Source of the DNA: Pyrodictiaceae archaeon
GTDB taxonomy: Archaea; Thermoproteota; Thermoprotei_A; Sulfolobales; Pyrodictiaceae
Length of the DNA stretch: 5,080 nucleotides
Reading direction: 5' to 3'
Assembly: GCA_027046105.1 (NCBI GenBank)
Contig: JALTZQ010000053.1
Span: 1-5,080 of the forward strand
The position numbers and the translations under genes are program-made. Within the stretch, counting starts at the first letter, position 1. Each line of letters begins with the position of its first letter. Below the pieces are notes generated by a model that saw only the letters and a list, made by a program, of their open reading frames with translations, had not been told where the DNA came from and searched no databases. Below are positions 1 to 5,001 of the stretch, piece by piece.

Positions 1-664
1 CAATACCAGTAGCAGCACAAGCACCGGCTTCATCGTCTACATAGAAACCTGCACCAGGTATTGCTGAGTCACCAACACGACCCTCAAGCTTCAACGATAC
101 ACCGCCAGTACTTGTTGCGGCAGCTAGCCTACCTTCTGGGTCGAGAACCACGGCTCCAACAGTATCACCACCATAGAGTTCTGCTACTTTCCGTGCCCAG
201 CTAGGCCCACGCCCCTCAGCCAATTCACGTCTAAGACGACGCCACCTCTCAAGTGCTCTCTCACTAGGGCCAGGATGCTTCTCTAAACCAAACCTCTCAG
301 CTAACGCATCTGCAGCAGGCCCTACAACCAATACATGATTAGTTCTCTCGAGTACTAGCCTTGCCAAAATAATCGGGTTGCGAGGGTATGTGACAGCAGC
401 AACACCAGCTCCCCGAGTACTTGACACCATAAGTCCTGCATCCATTTCAACACGGCCAGTAAAAGTCAATGTACTCCCTATACCAGCATTAAACACACCA
501 CTATCCTCCAAAACACGCGTTGCCTCAACAACCATATCAATATTGTTTTCCCCTCTTAAACCAGCCTCAACAGCTCTTCGGGCAGCATCGACAACGCTAT
601 CTTCTCTCTCTAGTCCAGCCCACCTACCAGCACCACCATGCACAAGCACAAGAGGCCTACCCAT
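1..664 (-). CDS. Plant-type L-asparaginase / isoaspartyl peptidase (Ntn hydrolase), 3' end cut off by the window
   Basis: This family makes an inactive precursor that cleaves itself before a threonine; the new N-terminal Thr then hydrolyses asparagine or beta-aspartyl (isoaspartyl) dipeptides, probably in the cytoplasm. The visible 221 codons begin MGRPLVLVHGGAG, the usual family N-terminus, followed by FNAGIGS (58-64) and MDAGLM (74-79). The self-cleavage site is GGD|TVGAV with T168 as nucleophile, then STGG (185-188), R196, D199 and ATG (218-220). T168, T186, R196, D199 and T219 lie at a constant offset of 11 from T179, T197, R207, D210 and T230 of E. coli EcAIII, so the active site looks intact. 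The predicted alpha chain is residues 1-167. About 80-100 C-terminal residues are probably missing beyond the edge. The start is uncertain: ATG 664 fits the family, but an in-frame GTG at 685 has a better ribosome site. Whether asparagine or isoaspartyl peptide is the main substrate cannot be told from sequence. Confidence 0.9.
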   Translation of the reverse strand, partial: MGRPLVLVHGGAGRWAGLEREDSVVDAARRAVEAGLRGENNIDMVVEATRVLEDSGVFNAGIGSTLTFTGRVEMDAGLMVSSTRGAGVAAVTYPRNPIILARLVLERTNHVLVVGPAADALAERFGLEKHPGPSERALERWRRLRRELAEGRGPSWARKVAELYGGDTVGAVVLDPEGRLAAATSTGGVSLKLEGRVGDSAIPGAGFYVDDEAGACAATGI

Positions 665-692
665 ACAACCAGGTGATACAGCCACAATAGGG

Positions 693-697
693 CCCCT
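693..697 (-). promoter_or_regulatory. Possible Shine-Dalgarno site favouring a GTG start at 685 for the asparaginase gene
   Basis: The minus strand reads AGGGG here, followed by 7 bases and then an in-frame GTG (685-683). The family-typical ATG (664-662) has no comparable site at normal spacing. The reading frame is open back to 781, so the upstream start is possible and would add seven residues. ATG could still be used from a leaderless or weak site. Confidence 0.3.
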
Positions 698-774
698 ACG
701 TATTTCATCGATCAAGATCCTTAACCCCCAACGAGTTTCCTGAAGAGAGGGAAAGTAGAATCCAAGACTACCCA

Positions 775-796
775 ATAGCCGTTAACTCTTGGCTAT
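775..796 (-). terminator. Stem-loop over the stop codon of the FMN reductase gene
   Basis: A perfect 6-bp inverted repeat, ATAGCC and GGCTAT, flanks a 10-base loop. On the minus strand it contains the TAG stop of the reductase in its first arm. A pyrimidine-rich stretch (about 757-740) follows on the same strand and may supply the T-rich signal used by archaeal termination. The stem is short and could be chance. The rest of the 665-792 gap shows no gene. Confidence 0.35.
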
Positions 797-1521
797 GATT
801 CTAGCTGCTTTCTTTCTCCACGGTATAATTGTCTTCTGCTCGCTAGCTCCTTTTGTGCTATTATTTTCGCTTCCTCCTCAGCCCTTGTTGCAACCTCTTC
901 TGCCAGCACTGAGAGTTCTGATCGATACCACTCCTTTTCTCTAGATAGCAGACGGGCTGCTCGAACAACAATACTACCAACATTGGCTGCATCAAGTAAT
1001 GCGGCTTTATTCGCGGTTACAGACTCCTTTCTCTCATGATAAGCTAGTGCCCAGGCTGGAATATGTACACCCATACTATTAAACACAGACATTAGCCATG
1101 CTATGGTCATTAATGCTCCAGTATCGTTGCCAACAGCTATAAATCCAGCAACTTTTCCCTCAAGAAGACTACGGCCAGTATGATATATCATGTTTTCCAT
1201 ACTCGTCAACCTATCGATGAAGTCTTTCAATAACCCACTAACACTGTACCAATATACTGGTGTCGCGATGATAAATGCATTGGAGCGCAGCAGTATCTCG
1301 CCAAGCCTATTGAAATCATCGTCCTCAATTATGCAGGGGAAACGGCATGCGTAGATATCATCTGAGACACAGCCAATGCAAGGCTTAATGGTGTAATCGT
1401 ATAAGTGTACCTGTTCAACTTCTGCTCCTTCGCGCTTAGCAGCTTCAAGTGCTACACGTAAAAGCTTATACGTCTCGCCATACCTTCGTGGTGATGCATG
1501 TATACCAATAACTCTCACCAT
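793..1521 (-). CDS. NAD(P)H-dependent FMN reductase / iron-sulfur-flavoprotein-like protein
   Basis: This is a flavodoxin-fold oxidoreductase expected to bind FMN and pass electrons from a nicotinamide cofactor or another donor to an unknown acceptor. The N-terminal strand and phosphate loop read GIHASPRRYGETY (6-18), a form of the family's G-S-P-R-x-x-G-x-T. TPVYWYSVSGLLKDFIDR (87-104) is the conserved flavin-contact and dimer segment. Between them lies C48-x2-C51-x7-C59-x3-C63, then an acidic IIEDDDF. Iron-sulfur flavoproteins carry a compact C-x2-C-x2-C-x4-7-C at this place, so a cluster is possible but the spacing differs. Residues about 190-242 are charged and helical, longer than in minimal FMN reductases. 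The ATG start is supported by GGGTGA four bases upstream. It sits head-to-head with triosephosphate isomerase and upstream of the asparaginase gene; neither neighbour points to its substrate. Confidence 0.85.
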   Translation of the reverse strand: MVRVIGIHASPRRYGETYKLLRVALEAAKREGAEVEQVHLYDYTIKPCIGCVSDDIYACRFPCIIEDDDFNRLGEILLRSNAFIIATPVYWYSVSGLLKDFIDRLTSMENMIYHTGRSLLEGKVAGFIAVGNDTGALMTIAWLMSVFNSMGVHIPAWALAYHERKESVTANKAALLDAANVGSIVVRAARLLSREKEWYRSELSVLAEEVATRAEEEAKIIAQKELASRRQLYRGERKQLES

Positions 1522-1541
1522 GCTTTCACCCGGTCTATCTC

Positions 1542-1548
1542 CTTAAAC
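1542..1548 (-). promoter_or_regulatory. Possible TATA box for the FMN reductase gene
   Basis: The minus strand reads TTTAAGG. Archaeal TATA boxes lie about 26 bases before the transcript start, which would place the start near the ATG at 1521, giving a nearly leaderless mRNA. The good ribosome site at 1526-1531 argues instead for a longer leader, perhaps from the AT-rich stretch at 1574-1581 read leftward. The choice is unresolved. Confidence 0.3.
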
Positions 1549-1573
1549 CTACCTCGTCGCCTAGATGCAAGGC

Positions 1574-1581
1574 AAAAATAT
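1574..1581. promoter_or_regulatory. AT-rich TATA-like element in the divergent intergenic region
   Basis: AAAAATAT is the most AT-rich block in the 135-base gap between the two divergent genes. Read rightward it would start triosephosphate isomerase mRNA near 1604 with a leader of about 50 bases. Read leftward it would start reductase mRNA near 1551 with a 30-base leader. No better box is seen closer to the isomerase gene. Direction is an inference. Confidence 0.3.
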
Positions 1582-1656
1582 GTAGTATTCGAGACACCCG
1601 TATGCTGGACCCATTACTCCTACACTGCAGGTAATTCTTCGAAGTGGTGACATGAA

Positions 1657-2373
1657 ATGAATAAGCCCATATTAGCAATCAACTATAAAGCTTATGATAC
1701 AGCTTTTGGCACAAAAGGACTAGCTATAGCCCTCATTGCCGAGAAGATAGCTAAGGAATACGCTGGTAGCATTAAAATAATACTTGCTGTCCCTCACACT
1801 GAAATAGCTAGGATTTCAGATGCTGTCGAAGAAGCGATAGTATATGCACAACACGCGGACGCTGTTCCTCCCGGTGCCTACACGGGCTACACCCCTCTAG
1901 AGGCAGTGAAGGAAGCTGGGGCTAAGGGAGTCCTCCTAAACCATAGTGAGCATAGGCTTAAGCTATCTGAAATAGACTGGCTTATAAAACGCTCATTACA
2001 GTTAAAGCTTGAGACTATTGTCTGTGCTGATACACCTACAGCAGCCGCAGCAATAGCTATCTTAATGCCAACAATGATAGCAATAGAGCCCCCCGAATTG
2101 ATAGGAACAGGTATACCTGTTTCAAGAGCAAAACCAGAAGTAGTGACGGAAACACTAAAGCTTGTAAAGCAAGTGAACCCGGAAATACCTGTCCTAGCTG
2201 GGGCTGGGATAACAAGTTCCGAGGACGTAGCTGCAGCAATAAAGCTAGGAACACACGGTGTCCTTGTAGCATCAGCTATAATGAAGGCGGTTGATCCCGA
2301 GACTAAGATAAGAGAAATGGTTGAAGCAGCACTAGAAGCTTGGGAAACTAGAGGCAAGGCAAGGTTAGGCTAG
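1657..2373 (+). CDS. tpiA: Triosephosphate isomerase, archaeal type
   Basis: It interconverts dihydroxyacetone phosphate and glyceraldehyde 3-phosphate in the cytoplasm, serving gluconeogenesis and glycolysis. At 238 residues it matches the short archaeal TIM-barrel form (about 225) rather than the roughly 250 of bacteria and eukaryotes. The catalytic set is present: N9 and K11 in INYKAYD, H96 in NHSEHR (95-100) and E144 in IEPPELIGTG (143-152). The phosphate-binding loops are AGAGITSSED (181-190) and GVLVASAIMK (201-210). K11, H96 and E144 agree closely with the active-site positions of Pyrococcus TIM. The start at 1657 has GTGGTGA at 1644-1650, six bases upstream; an ATG at 1652 in another frame meets TGA after two codons. 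The gene ends in a hairpin and is followed by a separate promoter, so it is probably not part of the metal-transport operon. Confidence 0.96.
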   Translation: MNKPILAINYKAYDTAFGTKGLAIALIAEKIAKEYAGSIKIILAVPHTEIARISDAVEEAIVYAQHADAVPPGAYTGYTPLEAVKEAGAKGVLLNHSEHRLKLSEIDWLIKRSLQLKLETIVCADTPTAAAAIAILMPTMIAIEPPELIGTGIPVSRAKPEVVTETLKLVKQVNPEIPVLAGAGITSSEDVAAAIKLGTHGVLVASAIMKAVDPETKIREMVEAALEAWETRGKARLG

Positions 2374-2383
2374 TCTTAACCTT
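2361..2383 (+). terminator. Stem-loop over the triosephosphate isomerase stop codon
   Basis: AAGGTTAGG (2361-2369) pairs with CTTAACCTT (2375-2383): nine pairs including one G-U, with a five-base loop. The TAG stop starts in the loop and runs into the 3' side. No T-run follows directly; the nearest is CTTTT at 2412-2416. It could end transcription, mark a processing point or protect the 3' end. Confidence 0.4.
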
Positions 2384-2399
2384 CTCACGGCAGGTAAGT

Positions 2400-2416
2400 A
2401 GAGTAGGCTCTCTTTT
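2400..2416 (+). terminator. Small hairpin followed by a T-run, possible terminator after triosephosphate isomerase
   Basis: AGAG (2400-2403) and CTCT (2408-2411) form a four-pair stem with a TAGG loop, followed by CTTTT. Archaeal termination relies mainly on T-tracts, so the T-run may matter more than the weak stem. It lies just before the cbi promoter. Confidence 0.3.
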
Positions 2417-2427
2417 GCTGGCTAAAC

Positions 2428-2458
2428 AGTGTCCTATACATACACTTTTAAACCAGTG
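2428..2458. promoter_or_regulatory. AGTG/CACT repeats around the cbi TATA box, candidate operator
   Basis: AGTGT (2428-2432) and ACACT (2442-2446) form a perfect inverted repeat with a 9-base spacer just upstream of the TATA box. The same CACT (2443-2446) forms a second inverted repeat with AGTG (2455-2458) that brackets TTTTAAA. CAGTG recurs as a direct repeat at 2427 and 2454. A metal-responsive repressor could bind here, but no regulator gene is in view and short repeats may be chance. Confidence 0.3.
2446..2452 (+). promoter_or_regulatory. TATA box for the cbiM operon
   Basis: TTTTAAA is a good archaeal TATA core. A transcript start about 26 bases downstream falls near 2475, leaving a leader of about 24 bases to the ATG at 2499, enough to hold the GGGTG ribosome site at 2485. 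Confidence 0.5.
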
Positions 2459-2484
2459 AGCTATGTACACCAGGTAGGCTGGCT

Positions 2485-2489
2485 GGGTG
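2485..2489 (+). promoter_or_regulatory. Ribosome-binding site that supports the ATG 2499 start of cbiM
   Basis: GGGTG matches the archaeal anti-Shine-Dalgarno core and ends nine bases before ATG 2499. Its last three bases are the alternative in-frame GTG (2487). Since that GTG is part of the ribosome site, it is unlikely to be the start as well. Confidence 0.5.
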
Positions 2490-2498
2490 CACAATACT

Positions 2499-3176
2499 AT
2501 GCATATCCCCGACGGCTTCCTAGACCCAACATGGGCACTAGCAACAACAATCATAGCCCTACTTTACGCATTCATCGCACTGCGTAGAGTGAAGAGACAC
2601 TGGAGCCCAGAACGCGGTGTAGCAGTTTCAGTTATTGCAGCAGCGATATTCGTTGCACAAATGCTGAACTGGCCTCTACCTGGAGGTACATCTCTCCACT
2701 TTGTTGGAGGTGCGCTTGCCGGTATCCTATTTGGGCCATGGCTAGGCTTTCTAGCAATGGCTCTAGTAATTCTTGTCCAAACACTAGTATTTCACGATGG
2801 AGGAATTACTGCTCTCGGTGCAAACCTAGTAAACATGGCTATAATAGATGTACTCGTAGGCTACACTATATATGGGCTAGTAATTAGGGTTCTAGGTGAA
2901 ACAAGGCGTGCTCGCCTAGTAGCTGGGTTTCTCGCTGGCTGGCTAGGCATAACACTTGCTGGCATAGCATGCGGCATCGAAATAGGCTTATCAGCATACT
3001 TCATCTACGGGCTTACAGTGACAATACCAGTAATGGGTATATGGCATGCAGTACTTGGAGTAATAGAAGGCATAGCCACAGCCTTCATAGTCGATTATCT
3101 AGCTACTAGGGCACCTCACTACTTCGCCATCCACACATTAGTCCAAGAGACATACTCTCCCACTCCAAGCTCGTAG
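2499..3176 (+). CDS. cbiM: CbiM, substrate-binding membrane component of a cobalt/nickel ECF transporter
   Basis: CbiM/NikM is the membrane S component that binds Co2+ or Ni2+ and gives the transporter its specificity. The N-terminus reads MHIPDGFLDP, the family hallmark; in the solved NikM structure the metal is held by the Met1 amine, His2 and His67. Starting at ATG 2499 puts a histidine at exactly 67 in PGGTSLHFVGG (61-71), so I chose this over the in-frame GTG at 2487, which would add MHNT and bury the ligand. FHDGGITALGANLVNMA (98-114) and HAVLGVIEG (173-181) are further conserved blocks. The 225 residues are mostly hydrophobic, fitting about seven membrane helices. The PDGLE domain that some CbiM proteins carry at the C-terminus is absent and is encoded by the next gene, 23 bases on. 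Cobalt versus nickel cannot be decided: no cobalamin or nickel-enzyme genes are nearby. Confidence 0.93.
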   Translation: MHIPDGFLDPTWALATTIIALLYAFIALRRVKRHWSPERGVAVSVIAAAIFVAQMLNWPLPGGTSLHFVGGALAGILFGPWLGFLAMALVILVQTLVFHDGGITALGANLVNMAIIDVLVGYTIYGLVIRVLGETRRARLVAGFLAGWLGITLAGIACGIEIGLSAYFIYGLTVTIPVMGIWHAVLGVIEGIATAFIVDYLATRAPHYFAIHTLVQETYSPTPSS

Positions 3177-3199
3177 TCCAAGGCTAAGAGGGTGGAAAA

Positions 3200-3496
3200 G
3201 TGCGTATTCTAGCTGAGAGGAAGAAGGCCCTGATAGTAATACTCGCTATGCTCCTCGTAAGCCCCTTCTTTGGCGTTATAGGCTCCGAAATAGTGGGTTA
3301 CCATGAACCACTTGATATTGCAGCAGAGAAACTAGGGCTTAAAGAGGAGATTGTGGTCGAGTGGAGCCCCTTTAGCGATTATACTGTTCCTGGCTTACCA
3401 AATACCCTTGGTTATATAGTTGCAGGTTTTCTGGGAGTTGGCATCATACTAGCAATAGGGCTTACAACAACACGGATAGTGGGTCGTAAAAGTTGA
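3200..3496 (+). CDS. Stand-alone PDGLE-domain protein, CbiN-like accessory subunit
   Basis: This small membrane protein takes the place of CbiN/NikN, the accessory subunit thought to help metal entry into CbiM. Its 98 residues hold a first membrane segment (about 9-28), an exposed loop (about 29-69) and a second segment (about 70-93), with a basic RKS end. The loop matches the PDGLE domain: YHEPLDIAAEKLGL (34-47) stands where most members have P-D-G-L-E and a following helix, and SPFSDYTVPGL (56-66) is the conserved S-P-x-x-D-Y-x-V-P-G block. The five-letter hallmark itself is changed to H-E-P-L-D. The start is GTG at 3200 behind GAGGGTGG (3188-3194 region). The stop overlaps the cbiQ start by four bases. 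It is not obviously related in sequence to bacterial CbiN, so I leave the symbol empty. Confidence 0.82.
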   Translation: MRILAERKKALIVILAMLLVSPFFGVIGSEIVGYHEPLDIAAEKLGLKEEIVVEWSPFSDYTVPGLPNTLGYIVAGFLGVGIILAIGLTTTRIVGRKS

Positions 3497-4221
3497 TAAC
3501 AAGCTTACGCGATATTCTAGAGGAGGCTCGTGAAGTCATTACAGTTCTTGATTATCGGGGAGAACGAGTAGCTCCACTGACTGGGCTACTAGTATTGGCA
3601 CTGTCAATCCTAGTATCGTTATCACTTAACCCTCTAGTATACCTAATAGCATTAATAACATCATTCTACCTCCTCGCGAGAAGCAGGCATATAACACGTA
3701 GGGTAAAGAGGATAGTATATTTCGTAGCTATAGTCCTCGCCATTACAGTGCCATCCCTCCTCATAGTACCAGCGAAGACGAGCCCATTACTATTCATTCT
3801 AAGAGCTATTTCAGCCACGCTACTACCCATAGCTTTTACAGCCTCTCATGGTTGGAGACAATTAGTCTCTGGGCTAGCACTCGTCCTCCCTCAGCAGGTA
3901 GTTGAAGCATTTGAGGCTCTAGTAGCCAATATACCACGATGGTTAACAATAATGCTTACAGTCGCTGTAGCGAGGCAGGCAAGAACACTATCAAATCCAG
4001 GACTTACGCAACAATGGCGTTTAGCATCAACTATAGTAGGAGAGCTATTTGTGAGAGGACTCTGCATTGCAGAAACTATTGAGAAGGCGCGAAAAGCGAG
4101 AACAATAGGAGAAGCTTTATGGAAACATAGAGAACGCGTAGCTGATGGATCAACCATAGTGGTCCTATTAATCATTATCATAGTGATTGTGGTAGAGGCT
4201 TTTAGCCGTGCTAGTGGCTGA
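3493..4221 (+). CDS. cbiQ: CbiQ, transmembrane T component of the cobalt/nickel ECF transporter
   Basis: CbiQ/EcfT is the membrane scaffold that couples ATP hydrolysis by CbiO to movement of CbiM. Hydrophobic stretches near 27-45, 46-62, 73-93, 97-117 and 221-236 fit membrane helices. The long amphipathic part between about 135 and 215 fits the cytoplasmic coupling helices. Two short motifs there, ARQARTL (160-166) and ARKARTI (199-205), sit where T components carry their paired Ala-Arg-Gly-type motifs that touch the ATPases; the Gly is Thr in both. The sequence is otherwise divergent, so much of the call rests on position between the PDGLE gene and cbiO. Translation starts at TTG 3493 inside TTGA, overlapping the upstream TGA stop, and is probably coupled to it. 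The end overlaps cbiO by 14 bases. The 242-residue length is normal for the family. Confidence 0.85.
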   Translation: MITSLRDILEEAREVITVLDYRGERVAPLTGLLVLALSILVSLSLNPLVYLIALITSFYLLARSRHITRRVKRIVYFVAIVLAITVPSLLIVPAKTSPLLFILRAISATLLPIAFTASHGWRQLVSGLALVLPQQVVEAFEALVANIPRWLTIMLTVAVARQARTLSNPGLTQQWRLASTIVGELFVRGLCIAETIEKARKARTIGEALWKHRERVADGSTIVVLLIIIIVIVVEAFSRASG

Positions 4222-4948
4222 AAACATCTGGTTTAGCTACGACAAATCAACACATGTGCTAAGAGATGTGTCCCTCAATGCGTCTCCAGGCCAACTAGTG
4301 GCAGTAATAGGGCCCACAGGTTCTGGCAAAACAACACTACTAATGATACTAGCTGGCCTCCTTAAACCCGATAAAGGTAGAGTCCTAGTAGACGGGTTAG
4401 ATCCATACCATAATCCAATAGCTAGGAGGCTCATAGGCGTACTATTCCAGAACCCAGACGACCAACTATTTAATCCAACAGTGTACGACGACATAGCATA
4501 TGCCTTACGCACAATTGGGCTAAGCGAAGACGAGATCCATCGAAGAGTCATAGCAGTAGCTAATAAGCTGGGAATAACAAGCATACTAGAAAAACCTCCT
4601 TACCGCTTAAGCCTTGGACAACGAAAACTAGCAGCAATAGCAACAATACTAATCTACGACCCTAAATACTTGTTACTAGACGAGCCACTAGCCTTCTTAG
4701 ACCTGGATACTGCACTTAAAATAACATGTATAATAGTTAACGAGAAATCCAAGGGTAAAGGCATAATAGTGACACTACATGGGCTTGACCCCGTACTCGC
4801 ATATGCGGATCAAGTATGCAGGCTAAGACAAGGTACAATAAAGTGTACGAACCCAGAGAACGCGCTATCAGAACTACTAGAGCACCCTCTAGTAAGAAAA
4901 CACCCAATCTGCGATAGGGATACAAAAGACCTCTGTAAACAAGCCTAG
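4208..4948 (+). CDS. cbiO: CbiO, ATPase component of the cobalt/nickel ECF transporter
   Basis: This cytoplasmic ABC ATPase is expected to work as a dimer on CbiQ and drive uptake of Co2+ or Ni2+. All nucleotide-site elements are visible: Walker A GPTGSGKT (35-42), Q-loop QNPDDQLF (81-88) in the form typical of CbiO/EcfA, signature LSLGQ (134-138), Walker B YLLLDEP (154-160) with catalytic E159, D-loop LAFLD (161-165) and switch H191. The signature differs from the usual LSGGQ by Gly to Leu, and the D-loop lacks the common AGLD. The 246-residue length is slightly short for the family, with only a brief tail containing H226, H232, C235 and C243. The start is GTG 4208, with GGTAGAGG at 4191-4198; a second in-frame GTG at 4214 is possible. 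It is the last gene of the operon before a stem-loop. One ATPase gene implies a homodimer, as in other group I systems. Confidence 0.94.
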   Translation: MLVAENIWFSYDKSTHVLRDVSLNASPGQLVAVIGPTGSGKTTLLMILAGLLKPDKGRVLVDGLDPYHNPIARRLIGVLFQNPDDQLFNPTVYDDIAYALRTIGLSEDEIHRRVIAVANKLGITSILEKPPYRLSLGQRKLAAIATILIYDPKYLLLDEPLAFLDLDTALKITCIIVNEKSKGKGIIVTLHGLDPVLAYADQVCRLRQGTIKCTNPENALSELLEHPLVRKHPICDRDTKDLCKQA

Positions 4949-4951
4949 ACA

Positions 4952-4988
4952 CGGAAAAGGAGTACCTCACCTACAAGAGGGGTTTCCG
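4952..4988 (+). terminator. Two-tier stem-loop just after cbiO
   Basis: CGGAAA (4952-4957) pairs with TTTCCG (4983-4988), and inside it CCTC (4965-4968) pairs with GAGG (4977-4980), with an asymmetric internal loop and an eight-base apex. It begins three bases after the cbiO stop and ends 13 bases before the next start. No T-run follows, so it may weaken rather than end transcription, or act as a processing or protection element. Confidence 0.35.
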
Positions 4989-5001
4989 AGGCCCAAGGGT
5001 A

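Noticed and set aside
378..743. Plus-strand open frame of 121 codons
   Set aside because: It lies antisense to the well-supported asparaginase gene, is made mainly of Ser/Thr/Ala/Pro, has no recognisable motif and no ribosome site.
665..781. N-terminal extension of the asparaginase frame back to 781
   Set aside because: The frame is open, but the extra residues (with LGSLGFYFP) resemble nothing in the family, and the only starts there apart from GTG 685 are weak TTG codons.
1887..2357. Minus-strand open frame of 156 codons, with a second one at 2057-2272
   Set aside because: Both are antisense to triosephosphate isomerase, whose catalytic residues are all intact; their low-complexity composition mirrors its codons.
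2464..2492. Palindromes TGTACA (2464-2469) and GTGCAC (2487-2492) near the cbiM start
   Set aside because: Six-base palindromes are expected by chance; the two do not match each other and have no regular spacing to the promoter.
2374..2498. Cobalamin riboswitch before cbiM
   Set aside because: The gap is only 125 bases, the likely leader about 24 bases, and no B12-box-like sequence is seen.
2348..2554. Minus-strand open frame of 68 codons across the gap before cbiM
   Set aside because: It covers the cbi promoter and the cbiM start in antisense and shows no family motif.
3891..4970. Minus-strand open frames of 77-115 codons within cbiQ and cbiO
   Set aside because: They are antisense to genes with clear motifs and show no domain or ribosome site of their own.
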